Shown in pieces: positions 7,565-16,355 of a stretch of DNA of 64,000 bases. Position numbers and translations under genes: made by a program. This DNA is from an uncultured Pelagibacteraceae bacterium (GTDB lineage Bacteria > Pseudomonadota > Alphaproteobacteria > Pelagibacterales > Pelagibacteraceae). The notes below the pieces were generated by a model. That model was not told the origin of the DNA. It worked only from the letters and a program-made list of their open reading frames with translations, and did no database searches. Every line of letters begins with the position of its first letter. Position 1 is the stretch's first letter. The DNA lies in NCBI GenBank assembly GCA_902598425.1, contig CACKBK010000002.1, positions 45,706 through 109,705 of the forward strand, given 5' to 3'.

Positions 7565-7738
7565 ATGTACGAGAAATTAAAGAAATTTTATAAGCCATTT
7601 TTGATTACTTATATTTTGTTTTCGGTGGCAATCGGATTTTATCCTTCTTTTGAATTTTACTCGTTAAAAGGACAATCTATTATTTTTTTTGTGTCTTTTT
7701 TTAATGGGTTGCTTGGAATTTATTTAAAAAAAAATTAA
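7565..7738 (+). CDS. Small two-helix membrane protein (57 aa)
   Basis: Too short for the ORF track. It reads MYEKLKKFYKPFLITYILFS, has two hydrophobic stretches (about residues 12-30 and 38-54) and ends LYLKKN-like GIYLKKN. It begins 12 bp after selO and its TAA interlocks with the convergent oxidoreductase stop (TTAA, 7735-7738), the same arrangement seen for real gene pairs in this genome. There is no recognised family. The positive N-terminus suggests both termini are cytosolic. Confidence 0.6.
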   Translation: MYEKLKKFYKPFLITYILFSVAIGFYPSFEFYSLKGQSIIFFVSFFNGLLGIYLKKN

Positions 7739-8838
7739 AGTACATAAGGTTCGGGCCTTGCATTCTTGTCTAAAACTCTCTCGACTGCAAATTCACTTAT
7801 ATCAATAGTTTGATATGAGCCTGTTGTAATAAGCTCAGTCAATGCTCTACCAATTCCGGGCGCTTGCATTAATCCTCTACCAGTAAAACCTGAGGCCAAA
7901 TATACATTCTCATATTTAGGATGTTTTCCTACCACAGCGTTATTATCTAATTTATTGCAATCATAATAACCTGCCCAACCACCTGTAAGCTTCAATTCCT
8001 CAAATGCAGGTATTCTTTTTGCTAAAGCAGGCCAAACCAATTCTTCAAAATCATTCCAGGCTGGCTCAAGATCGTCAGCATCAAAAACAGATATTGGAGA
8101 GCCTGCTAAATATTCTTTTCCTTCTGGTCTCCAATAAACTCCTGTAGTTAAATCACCAGTTAAAGGCATATCAGCGTAATGTTTTGGGCACTTAACCCTA
8201 AACACGGTATGTTTTTGTGGAACAACGGGAATATCATCTAAAAGTTTTTTCGTCCAACACCCAGCGGCAGATACAATTGTATGAGCCTTAACTTCAGAAA
8301 TATTATTTATCTCACCTTTAATGAACTCAGCACCAAGTTCCATAGCTTTACTTTTTAATGCTCCATGAAACATAAAAGGATCAATCCATCCCTCAGTTTT
8401 ATTATCTGTATATGTTGCAGTTTCGATACCCTCATTGTTAATATAGGGAAAAACCTTTGACAATTCTGAGCCTTTAATATTTTTTGTACCAGCATCACAA
8501 GCTTTATGATTTTCAAGCGCTCTATACTGTTCTTCTGCATGCTCAGGTCCAAACATCAATAGATATCCGTTGGCTACCATACTAGCAGTTGGATTGGGAT
8601 TTTTTTCGGTTTTTAAAACATTGGGTAAATCAAAAATAAATTCTTTTGCAAATTTTCCAAGAAGGATATTTTCTTTTTGAAAAAATTGTCTTCTAAACCC
8701 TCCAAGCGAAAGTGGGAAAGATGCTTGTTTATAGGTTGGGTCTCTCTCAATTACTTTAACTTTTCTTCCTTCTTTTGATAAAAAATAAGCAGTAGCAGTT
8801 CCAATGATACCCCCGCCAATAATTACTACATCATCCAT
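7735..8838 (-). CDS. FAD-dependent oxidoreductase, DAO (D-amino-acid/sarcosine oxidase) family
   Basis: The 367-aa protein opens with the FAD-binding dinucleotide fold VVIIGGGIIGTATAYFLSKEG and has the family's C-terminal ASGFTGRGLMQAPGIGRALTELI segment and GWAGYYDCN. DAO-family enzymes oxidise secondary or D-amino acids such as glycine, sarcosine and proline betaine derivatives. Its substrate is not fixed by visible residues; in marine bacteria such genes often serve methylated-amine catabolism. It lies 1 bp downstream of the TspO gene on the same strand, suggesting co-transcription. Confidence 0.85.
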   Translation of the reverse strand: MDDVVIIGGGIIGTATAYFLSKEGRKVKVIERDPTYKQASFPLSLGGFRRQFFQKENILLGKFAKEFIFDLPNVLKTEKNPNPTASMVANGYLLMFGPEHAEEQYRALENHKACDAGTKNIKGSELSKVFPYINNEGIETATYTDNKTEGWIDPFMFHGALKSKAMELGAEFIKGEINNISEVKAHTIVSAAGCWTKKLLDDIPVVPQKHTVFRVKCPKHYADMPLTGDLTTGVYWRPEGKEYLAGSPISVFDADDLEPAWNDFEELVWPALAKRIPAFEELKLTGGWAGYYDCNKLDNNAVVGKHPKYENVYLASGFTGRGLMQAPGIGRALTELITTGSYQTIDISEFAVERVLDKNARPEPYVL

Positions 8839-8839
8839 A

Positions 8840-9307
8840 TTAATTTAAATATAATAAAGTTGCATTTAGTATTAACGCATAACAACTCCATAACAAATAT
8901 GGAATCATTAAATAATAACTTATAATACTTATTTGTTTAAATTTTACAGTAAGAATTACAATAAATAAAATCAGCACAATCAAATTTACTAATGCTAAAG
9001 AAATATTATGGAAAACAAAAAAAACTATACTCCAAGTTGTATTAAATAGTAAGTGAATAAAGTAAATTAAAACAATATTTAAATTTTTAAAATTTTTTTG
9101 CCATGCTAGCCATATAGCAATGGTCATAAACAAATAAAGTGTTGTCCAAACAGGTGCAAAAATCCAGTCAGGTGGGGTTAAAAACGATTTGTTCAAGCTT
9201 GAATACCAGGGCTCTTTTGAATTGATAGTTGAAATACCCCCAATAAATGACGCGGAATAAGTCGCAATTGCGAAAAGCATAAACGATATAAATTTATTTT
9301 TTAACAT
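8840..9307 (-). CDS. tspO: TspO/MBR family membrane protein
   Basis: A TspO (tryptophan-rich sensory, translocator) protein with five membrane helices. Signatures are KEPWYSSLNKSFLTPPDWIFAPVWTTLY and IAIWLAWQ. In Rhodobacter TspO binds porphyrins and modulates photosynthesis gene expression in response to oxygen; elsewhere it links to tetrapyrrole and oxidative stress. I chose the internal ATG at 9307 (155 aa, MLKNKFISF) over the track start at 9322 because family members begin close to helix 1. The SDR gene diverges only 24 bp away. Confidence 0.87.
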   Translation of the reverse strand: MLKNKFISFMLFAIATYSASFIGGISTINSKEPWYSSLNKSFLTPPDWIFAPVWTTLYLFMTIAIWLAWQKNFKNLNIVLIYFIHLLFNTTWSIVFFVFHNISLALVNLIVLILFIVILTVKFKQISIISYYLMIPYLLWSCYALILNATLLYLN

Positions 9308-9331
9308 ATAAGTATTATACATCAGTATAGG

Positions 9332-10093
9332 ATGAATAAAAAAACTATTTGGATAACGGGTGGCAGTACGGGAATTGGAAAAGCTCTAGCTATTAAATTT
9401 GCAAGCATGGGATGGAATGTTGCTATTTCTGCAAGAAGAGAAGGTCTTCTTAAAGAAATATCAGAAAATAATAAAAATATTTTTTCTTACCCTCTAGATG
9501 TAACAGACAAGTCGAAATGTTTAGAAGTTTTCAATGAAATTCAAAAAAAATTTGAAAATATAGAAATATGTTTTTTTTCAACAGGGACATGGAATCCTAA
9601 AAAAGAAAAGGATATTGACGTAGAGCAAATTGAAGAGGTATTTAAAGTAAATTTTTTTGGAACATTAAACTGTATCAAAGCTGTTGAAAAATATTTTAAA
9701 GAGAAAAAAGGTGGTATAATAACAATTGTATCCTCTATAGCAGGATACAGAGGATTACCAAACTCGACTGGTTATGGTCCATCTAAATCAGCTTTAAATA
9801 ACCTTGCAGAAAGTTTATTTTTTGATTTTAAAAGATCTAATGTTCGTGTCAGTTTAGTATCACCAGGTTTTATAAAAACGCCAATGACAGATAAAAATGA
9901 TTTTAAAATGCCTTTTTTGAAAACTACCGATTATGCAGCTGAGAAAATATATGACGGGCTAGTAAACAAAAATAATTTTGAAATTCATTTTCCAAAATCC
10001 CTCACAATAATTCTGAAAATATTAAGTTTTTTACCTAGTAAAATTTATTTTAGTCTTGTAGGAAAAATGACAAAGCATCAAAAAAAAAATTAA
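9332..10093 (+). CDS. Short-chain dehydrogenase/reductase (SDR)
   Basis: A 253-aa classical SDR: NAD(P)-binding TGGSTGIGKALA at the N-terminus, the NFFGTLN segment, catalytic Ser in VSSIAGYRG, Tyr and Lys in YGPSKSA, and VSPGFIKTPMT. The C-terminal tail is hydrophobic and basic, which could tether it to the membrane. Its gene neighbours (CFA-synthase-like, DUF1365, COG2907 flavoprotein, DUF3833) form a set that commonly carries an SDR, so it probably acts on the same lipid product. Its stop interlocks with that of the convergent DUF3833 gene. Confidence 0.88.
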   Translation: MNKKTIWITGGSTGIGKALAIKFASMGWNVAISARREGLLKEISENNKNIFSYPLDVTDKSKCLEVFNEIQKKFENIEICFFSTGTWNPKKEKDIDVEQIEEVFKVNFFGTLNCIKAVEKYFKEKKGGIITIVSSIAGYRGLPNSTGYGPSKSALNNLAESLFFDFKRSNVRVSLVSPGFIKTPMTDKNDFKMPFLKTTDYAAEKIYDGLVNKNNFEIHFPKSLTIILKILSFLPSKIYFSLVGKMTKHQKKN

Positions 10094-10638
10094 TCTTTTA
10101 CAAAAACAACTGTCAGCTCTGCAACTTTAAATCCAAATTTTGTCATTGTTGCTCTATTAATGGCTACACGTTCATCTTGTTTAAATATCCAGTCGTCAAA
10201 AGTAATTTTTATTTCTTTTCCTTTAACAGGGACTAAAAGAACATATTCAAATTTAAAAGCTGGTCCATAAGAATAGCCTTTGGCTTTTCCTACTACATCT
10301 CCAGCTGTTCCCTCATAATTATTTTCATCAATTTTATTAATTTGCCATTGTCTTTTTTGAATCTCGCCATCATCCCAATTAAATATTTCATCAAGAATTA
10401 GTTGTTTTCCATCCCACTTTCCATTTAGTTCTGCTGAAAATTGTCTGATTACTTTACCAGATCTGTTTTGTAATACTCCCCAGGCTTTTACATTTCCGGA
10501 AAGATAGTTTTCAATAATAAGTCTTGGTTCTTTATTTTTAAAATCTTCTGGTTTCATATTGTTAGTACTGCAGCTTGTATTAAATGAAAATATAATAATC
10601 AACAAAAAAGGAAGTATTATTTTTTTTATATTTTGCAT
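10090..10638 (-). CDS. DUF3833 family lipoprotein
   Basis: A 182-aa protein with a lipoprotein signal: basic start, hydrophobic core, then lipobox FNTSC, so it is likely anchored in the outer or inner membrane facing the periplasm. The body (ELNGKWDGKQLILDEIFNWDDGE, YGPAFKFEY) matches the DUF3833 pattern, a beta-rich lipocalin-like fold by inference. It lies 4 bp after the CFA-synthase-like gene. In other bacteria DUF3833 occurs with DUF1365 and COG2907 genes, suggesting a part in handling modified fatty acids. Confidence 0.82.
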   Translation of the reverse strand: MQNIKKIILPFLLIIIFSFNTSCSTNNMKPEDFKNKEPRLIIENYLSGNVKAWGVLQNRSGKVIRQFSAELNGKWDGKQLILDEIFNWDDGEIQKRQWQINKIDENNYEGTAGDVVGKAKGYSYGPAFKFEYVLLVPVKGKEIKITFDDWIFKQDERVAINRATMTKFGFKVAELTVVFVKD

Positions 10639-10642
10639 AATT

Positions 10643-11815
10643 TTATTTATTTTGAAGTGAAAATTGTATTAGATCAATATTTTTAGATTTAAAACCAGCC
10701 TCACAATAAGACAAATAAAAATTCCACATTCTTTTAAATGTAATATCAAACCCTTGTTTTGAAATTTCGTTCCATTTTTTTTGAAATTCATCCCTCCATA
10801 CCACCAAAGTATCTGAATAATGTTTACCGTATGAATAACACTGATTAAAATTTAGGTTGTTTACATTTGCGAGTTCAATAATATTTTTTTTACAAGGCAA
10901 AAAACCACCAGGAAAAATATACTTTTGAATAAAATCTTGCTTAGATTTGTACCTATTATATAGATTATCATCAATAGTGATTGCTTGTATTGCTGCTGTT
11001 CCTCCAGATTTTAGGTTTTCCTTAATTGTTTTAAAATAACTTTTTAAATATTTTTGCCCTACTGCTTCAATCATTTCAATAGATGCAATTGAATTATACT
11101 TTGATTTTACATCTCTATAATCCATCATTTTAATATTTACTTTTTCATTAAGACCTTTTTTAAAAATTCTTTCTTTTGCATAATCAAATTGTTTTTTTGA
11201 TATAGTTATACAATCAATTTTAACGTCATAATTTTTCCCTACATACTCTGCATATCCACCCCATCCACATCCGATTTCAAGCATTTTATCTCCAGCTTTT
11301 GGTTTAATTAAATTGGAAAGTTTTTTATATTTATTTATCTGTGCATCTTCTAGATTATTTTTTCCGTTTTCAAAAATAGCACTTGAGTATGTTAAGGTTT
11401 TGTCAAGCCATTTAGAAAAAAACTCATTTCCTAAATCATAGTGTTTTGAAATATTCTCTTTACTTCTTTCCTTGGTATTTTTAATAAAAAAATTTTTGAC
11501 ATAGTTCAATATTGGTAAGTCAAATGCACCTGAGAATTTGTGAACAGTTTTTATATTTTTAGCTAAGATTTCTATTAAATTTGTTAAATTGTTTGTTTCA
11601 ATTTCATTTCTCATATAGGACTCGGCAAGTCCAATACTTCCTTTATTTATAATTTCTAAAAAAAAACCTGGCTTTTTAATTATTAGGTCAGCTTCCAAGT
11701 CGGAGCTCTTATCACCAATGATAAACTGTTTTCCGTCAAAGTTTTTAAGATTAATTTTTCCATGCTTAATTTTGGATAAAAGACTAAATACAATTTTATC
11801 TGCTATTTTATTCAT
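10643..11815 (-). CDS. cfa: Cyclopropane-fatty-acyl-phospholipid synthase family methyltransferase
   Basis: A 390-aa SAM-dependent enzyme acting on unsaturated acyl chains of membrane phospholipids. Seen are the N-terminal CFA domain, ISKHYDLGNEFFSKWLDKTLTYS, SAM motif MLEIGCGWGGYAEY, IEAVGQKYL and the C-terminal YCEAGF. It belongs to a tight leftward cluster COG2907-DUF1365-CFA-DUF3833. CFA-like enzymes in such light or singlet-oxygen-responsive clusters may methylate rather than cyclopropanate, as in furan fatty acid synthesis in Rhodobacter, so the product is not certain. The symbol marks family only. Confidence 0.88.
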   Translation of the reverse strand: MNKIADKIVFSLLSKIKHGKINLKNFDGKQFIIGDKSSDLEADLIIKKPGFFLEIINKGSIGLAESYMRNEIETNNLTNLIEILAKNIKTVHKFSGAFDLPILNYVKNFFIKNTKERSKENISKHYDLGNEFFSKWLDKTLTYSSAIFENGKNNLEDAQINKYKKLSNLIKPKAGDKMLEIGCGWGGYAEYVGKNYDVKIDCITISKKQFDYAKERIFKKGLNEKVNIKMMDYRDVKSKYNSIASIEMIEAVGQKYLKSYFKTIKENLKSGGTAAIQAITIDDNLYNRYKSKQDFIQKYIFPGGFLPCKKNIIELANVNNLNFNQCYSYGKHYSDTLVVWRDEFQKKWNEISKQGFDITFKRMWNFYLSYCEAGFKSKNIDLIQFSLQNK

Positions 11816-11817
11816 AA

Positions 11818-12585
11818 TTATTTTTCATAAGATATGTTATTTTTAATATTAACTTTCTTTTTTACTAATTTAATTCCCTTAAGCCATAATCTTAATGCCT
11901 CAAAATGTATCGCCGATATTATTTTAAAAGTCATTAGTGGGTGTTTAAGATAAGAAAATATAAGGTTTTTTGAGTTTAAATTTGATCTTACACCATCTTG
12001 AGATGCAAATAACAATTTCCCACTTTTATCCCTTTGATCAATTATTATTGATAGACTTTTATCTGGGTTTAGCACTTTAAAATAATACTCAGATTCTAAA
12101 TCCATAAAGGGTGATACAAAAAATTTTTTTTCACAATTATTTTTTTGTAATTCTGATTTTTCATCTACTTTAAATACATATGTATGTTGTTCTCCAAATG
12201 TATTTTTTACCTCATACAAAATAGATATTAATTTTGATTTAGAATTATAAACAAAAAAAATACTTAAAGGATTAAATACATAACCTAATATTCTTGGGTA
12301 ACATAATATTTTTATTTTTATTTTTTCATGGTTTAATCCAACTGATTTTAAATTTAATTTTACCCAGTCAGTAAGGGAGGATCCATCTCTTGGACCATGA
12401 TCTTTATCATAAAAACTCATAAGATTAAATTTATTATGAGAGAAAAAATTTACATTTTTACTAATAAATTTAATTTCATTTAAATCTAATAAAATTGAAA
12501 AAACTTTATACTTAAAAAAATGTTCTTTTGGCTTAAATCTTTTGTGAACTACTTTTCCAGTATAAATACAAGATTCTTTAATCAT
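11818..12585 (-). CDS. DUF1365 domain protein
   Basis: A 255-aa protein of the DUF1365 family, recognised by CIYTGKVVHKRFKPKEHFFKY at the start, the GSSLTDWVK segment and CYPRILGYVFNPLSIFFVYN. Its biochemical function is not established. It overlaps the COG2907 flavoprotein gene upstream by 8 bp and is 2 bp from the CFA-like gene downstream, so it is part of the same operon. By association it acts with these enzymes on membrane acyl chains. Confidence 0.87.
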   Translation of the reverse strand: MIKESCIYTGKVVHKRFKPKEHFFKYKVFSILLDLNEIKFISKNVNFFSHNKFNLMSFYDKDHGPRDGSSLTDWVKLNLKSVGLNHEKIKIKILCYPRILGYVFNPLSIFFVYNSKSKLISILYEVKNTFGEQHTYVFKVDEKSELQKNNCEKKFFVSPFMDLESEYYFKVLNPDKSLSIIIDQRDKSGKLLFASQDGVRSNLNSKNLIFSYLKHPLMTFKIISAIHFEALRLWLKGIKLVKKKVNIKNNISYEK

Positions 12586-13825
12586 CTAAATATTTTATCA
12601 TTTCTAAAGATGATTTTATCCCATCTTCATGAAAACCATATCCAAAATAACTCCCAGAAAATAAAAGATTACTCTTATTTTGTATTTCTTTCAAATTTAT
12701 TTGGTTATCAAGAGCATCCATATCATAATAAGGATGCGTAAAATCAATTTTTTTTAAAATTTTTTCATCATCTAATTTCACAATTGGATTAAGTGTTAAA
12801 AAAATATTTTCTTTTATTTTCAAATTTTGAAGAAGATTTAACCAATACGTTATACAGCTATTATTTAAGTTTTTGCTGTCAATTGAAGAGTTCCAAGCAG
12901 ACCATGCTTTAAAGTTTTTTGGCATAACTCTACTATCTGTATGAATAATTGCTGTATTATTTTTATATTTAAATTTTGAAAGTATTTGTTTTTCTTTATC
13001 AGTTGGATTTTCTATTAATTTAATTGCATCATTTGCGTGTGTTGCCAAAATAACTTTATCGTAATCAAAAAACTCATTTTCTTCTCCATAAAAAACTCTA
13101 ATTCCTTGATTATTTCTTTTAACCTTTTTTATCTCATAGTTTTTATAGTGTTCACCACTAATATTTTTTAAAACTTTATTCACATATGATCTACTTCTAT
13201 CTTTTACTGTATACCATTGTGGTCTATTTTTAATTTTAAATAATCCATGATTTTGAAAAAATTTTAAAAAAAAAGCAAATGGCATTTGTTTTGCTTCATA
13301 CGGAGGCATTGACCATATAGCAGACACCATTGGAATTACATGATAGTTGATAAAGTAATTTGAAAGTTTCTCTTTTTCTAAGTATTGCCCCAATGTTAGT
13401 TTATTATCTTTTAAATTTAAATTTGAGCTTCTCTTATAGAATTTAATTATTTCTAAAAACATTTTTAAAAACTTAAAATTAAATAAATTTTTTCTAGTTG
13501 AAAACATTCCATTAAGACCTTTTCCACAATACTCAACTTCATTTGAGGGTGTTGTTACAGAAAAACTCATGTTACTTTTTTCGATTTCAACCTTATTTTG
13601 TTTAAAAAATTCTATTAAATTTGGATAAGTATAATGATTAAAAACAATAAAACCGATATCTATTGGTATAAACTGTTTATCATTTTTATCTATATTTAGA
13701 TCAATAGTGTATGCATGACCTCCAAAATGATCTCCTTTTTCAAAAAGATCTACTTTGTGTTTTTTTGATAAATAATATGCAGCACTTAACCCGGAGATAC
13801 CTGATCCAACTATAGCAATTTTCAT
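12578..13825 (-). CDS. COG2907-type FAD-dependent amine oxidase/desaturase-like protein
   Basis: A 415-aa flavoprotein starting with the FAD fold IAIVGSGISGLSAAYYLSKKH and FEKGDHFGGHAYTID, which resembles phytoene-desaturase and amine-oxidase proteins. The C-terminal SGSYFGYGFHEDGI segment closes the FAD site and is typical of the predicted NAD/FAD proteins (COG2907) found with CFA synthase and DUF1365. It heads the leftward operon. A role in oxidising or desaturating a methylated acyl chain is plausible but inferred. Confidence 0.85.
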   Translation of the reverse strand: MKIAIVGSGISGLSAAYYLSKKHKVDLFEKGDHFGGHAYTIDLNIDKNDKQFIPIDIGFIVFNHYTYPNLIEFFKQNKVEIEKSNMSFSVTTPSNEVEYCGKGLNGMFSTRKNLFNFKFLKMFLEIIKFYKRSSNLNLKDNKLTLGQYLEKEKLSNYFINYHVIPMVSAIWSMPPYEAKQMPFAFFLKFFQNHGLFKIKNRPQWYTVKDRSRSYVNKVLKNISGEHYKNYEIKKVKRNNQGIRVFYGEENEFFDYDKVILATHANDAIKLIENPTDKEKQILSKFKYKNNTAIIHTDSRVMPKNFKAWSAWNSSIDSKNLNNSCITYWLNLLQNLKIKENIFLTLNPIVKLDDEKILKKIDFTHPYYDMDALDNQINLKEIQNKSNLLFSGSYFGYGFHEDGIKSSLEMIKYLDD

Positions 13826-13834
13826 TTTAAATAT

Positions 13835-14716
13835 TTATTTGTTTAGAATAGTTTGATTCTCACTCTTAATTGAAGTGTAAAATTGAAGCAAAACAGCAAT
13901 TATAACAATTGTGCCTCCTATCAAAACCATAAAAGATGAATTTTCGTTGATAAATAGCCATGCCCAAAATGGTCCTAAAACTGCTTCAGTTAACATTATA
14001 ATTCCAACCATCGCTGAAGGCGTTGATCTGGCACCAATGGTAATTAAAATAAATCCAAAACCTAATTGAAAAAATCCTGCTAAAAATCCTAAAAAAATAT
14101 CGTGAGCAGATATGTTTATTTTTCCGGCTATAATATATCCTATTATCATAGCAGTAATTCCAGCATAGAGCTGTAATGGAACCATATCTACATTTGGATA
14201 CTTTCTAATTATTAAAATCAGAATTGCAAAAGATACAGGCATAATAAATGCGGCTAGGTTTCCTGACATTTGCCCAGGCTCTAAATCAGATCCAACCATT
14301 AATATAATGCCAGAAATTGCTAGAAATATTGAGACAAGAGTTATTTTAGGAATTTTTTCTTTTAAAAAAAAATATCCAAAGATTGCTAAAAAAATTGTTT
14401 GAGTTTGAATTATGAAATTAGTATTTGCAACTGTGGTGTTATACATTGCAAAAACATATCCACAAAAACCTGATGATAAAATTATACCTCCAAATATTCC
14501 AGGAATTCCAGAGTTATAAAAAGCCCTAAAAATTTTCTTTTTATAAGAAATTAAAAGAAAAATAAATACAACCATAATGAAAAATAAAGATCTCCAAAAC
14601 AGTATTTGCCACAAGGTTGCTCCCTCAAAAGACTTAACAATTAAACCACCAAAGCTTAAACTGCATGCTCCAAAAAATACTAGTAATGGTCCAGGTATTT
14701 TAAATATTAAATTCAT
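13835..14716 (-). CDS. EamA/DMT-family transporter
   Basis: A 293-aa ten-helix DMT protein with two EamA repeats (FGGLIVKSFEGATLWQILFWRS and TEAVLGPFWAWLFINE). Its ATG overlaps the stop of the 5-oxoprolinase subunit C gene by 4 bp (ATGA), which suggests coupled expression with pxpB-pxpC and perhaps transport of a pyroglutamate-related metabolite. The substrate is inference only. It ends 9 bp before the COG2907 gene start on the same strand. Confidence 0.85.
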   Translation of the reverse strand: MNLIFKIPGPLLVFFGACSLSFGGLIVKSFEGATLWQILFWRSLFFIMVVFIFLLISYKKKIFRAFYNSGIPGIFGGIILSSGFCGYVFAMYNTTVANTNFIIQTQTIFLAIFGYFFLKEKIPKITLVSIFLAISGIILMVGSDLEPGQMSGNLAAFIMPVSFAILILIIRKYPNVDMVPLQLYAGITAMIIGYIIAGKINISAHDIFLGFLAGFFQLGFGFILITIGARSTPSAMVGIIMLTEAVLGPFWAWLFINENSSFMVLIGGTIVIIAVLLQFYTSIKSENQTILNK

Positions 14717-15660
14717 TTTATTTGGTTTATTAAATTGTCAGTTTCTAATCTATATATTTCATAAATTTTTTCTGCTTCTGAAAGATTGACTAACTTAAAT
14801 TTTATTTTTGTATTTGGTACAAGTTGTACAAGCTTATCATAATCCGCGCTGATAACTACTCCAATTTTTGGGTATCCTCCTATGGTCCCGTGATCTGAAA
14901 GCATAATTATTGGGTCACCGTCTGGAGGTATTTGTATCGTACCTTTAACTATACCTTCTGATCTAATATTTTTTTCTTTTATATTTTCAATAATTGGTCC
15001 TTTAATTCTCATTCCCATTCTATCTGTAAGTTTTGTGACAATGAATTCTTTATTTAGAAAATTTTCCACTGCTTTTTTTGAAAAAAAATCAAAATTTGTC
15101 GCTTTAATTATTCTAATATATTCTATTTTTGTATTAACATATTTAATTTTTTTTTGTGTTTTAAAATTGGATGTTTTATTAATCAATATTTTTTGATTTA
15201 CAAATAATTTTTCTCCTTTGAATGGTCCAATTTTTGCTCTTGAAAATGTTGAATAACTGTTCAAAATTTTTTCTAATACAAAGCCACCTGATACTGATAA
15301 ATAACCATATACAGATTTATTTGTTGAAATAATATCTAACTCATCTTTATTTTCTAAAACGTAATTTTTGTAACATTCGCCATTAATTAATTTTTTATTT
15401 TTTTTTGTAATACTAAAATTAACATCTCCTGTAACAGCAATTACTGTTGATTTACCGTAATATTTTAATAGCGGTCCTTGATAAGCAAATTCAATTGCAG
15501 CCTCATATTGGTTATTTACTAAAGTATTGGATAGTAAATAATTTCTATTATCCATTGCTCCACTAAACGGTAATCCAATGTGATAAAAATTTTCTCTTCC
15601 AAGGTCTTGGAAAGTTGAATTAATTCCTGGTCTTAAAACCTCAAAAAAATTACTTTTCAT
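14713..15660 (-). CDS. pxpC: 5-oxoprolinase subunit C (biotin-dependent carboxyltransferase-like)
   Basis: PxpC works with PxpA and PxpB to hydrolyse 5-oxoproline to glutamate with ATP. The 315-aa protein shows VLRPGINSTFQDLGRENFYHIGLPFSGAMD, ANxLVxN-like LSNTLVNN, and the terminal block MLSDHGTIGGYPKIGVVISAD, all hallmarks of the KipA/YbgK family. It overlaps the pxpB gene by 11 bp and the DMT transporter by 4 bp. Length is typical for the single-domain form, not fused to PxpB. Confidence 0.9.
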   Translation of the reverse strand: MKSNFFEVLRPGINSTFQDLGRENFYHIGLPFSGAMDNRNYLLSNTLVNNQYEAAIEFAYQGPLLKYYGKSTVIAVTGDVNFSITKKNKKLINGECYKNYVLENKDELDIISTNKSVYGYLSVSGGFVLEKILNSYSTFSRAKIGPFKGEKLFVNQKILINKTSNFKTQKKIKYVNTKIEYIRIIKATNFDFFSKKAVENFLNKEFIVTKLTDRMGMRIKGPIIENIKEKNIRSEGIVKGTIQIPPDGDPIIMLSDHGTIGGYPKIGVVISADYDKLVQLVPNTKIKFKLVNLSEAEKIYEIYRLETDNLINQIK

Positions 15661-16327
15661 CTAATTTTAAAAATTCATTTTTTGATATTGGAAAAAAATG
15701 AACATTATCTCCTGGATTAATTAGAACTGGATTTGCTTTATTATTTGAATTAAAAATTTTGTAGGGTGTTTTTCCGATAATATTCCACCCCCCTGGACTT
15801 TCAAAAGTATATATATTTGAGAACTGTTCAGTTATTCCAACAGAGCCCTCTGGTACTTTTACCCTAGGTGTTTTTAATCTATCTGTTCTTAATTCTTTAG
15901 AAATATCACCCAAAAATGGCATACCGGCTACAAAACCTGTCATATAACAAAAATAAATTTTATTAAGATATTTTTCTAATATTTCCTCAGCGCTTAATTT
16001 AAGTTTTTTAATTAATCTTTCTTTGTCAAGAAAAAATTCTTCATCACAACAAATTGGTATTTCAATCTTTTTATTTTTTTGTTCATCAATATTAGATGTT
16101 TTTATATCTTCAATTTTTTTTTTTAATTCAATGAAATTTATTTTTTTTAAATCAAAAGAAACTATCAATTTATTGTAAGAAGGAGTTAAATTTATAATTT
16201 CTTCTAAATTTGCTTTCTTTAGGCTGTTAAAGAAAGAAATTACTTTTTTGTTAGTTTCTTTATTAATTTGTTCACCAAAATCGTAATAAATTGATGAGTC
16301 GCCAAGATTTAATATATTTTTGATCAT
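15650..16327 (-). CDS. pxpB: 5-oxoprolinase subunit B
   Basis: A 225-aa KipI/YbgJ-family protein: LGDSSIYYDFG at the N-terminus, YMTGFVAGMPFLGDI in the middle, and RVKVPEGSVGI followed by SPGGWNIIGKTP, the usual block. It partners PxpC in the phosphorylation/transfer step of the oxoprolinase. The gene is first in the leftward unit pxpB-pxpC-DMT. The pxpA gene is divergent, with its probable start only 28 bp away. Confidence 0.9.
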   Translation of the reverse strand: MIKNILNLGDSSIYYDFGEQINKETNKKVISFFNSLKKANLEEIINLTPSYNKLIVSFDLKKINFIELKKKIEDIKTSNIDEQKNKKIEIPICCDEEFFLDKERLIKKLKLSAEEILEKYLNKIYFCYMTGFVAGMPFLGDISKELRTDRLKTPRVKVPEGSVGITEQFSNIYTFESPGGWNIIGKTPYKIFNSNNKANPVLINPGDNVHFFPISKNEFLKLDEK

Positions 16328-16355
16328 CCCATGTTATACTTTATCAATGAAAGGT

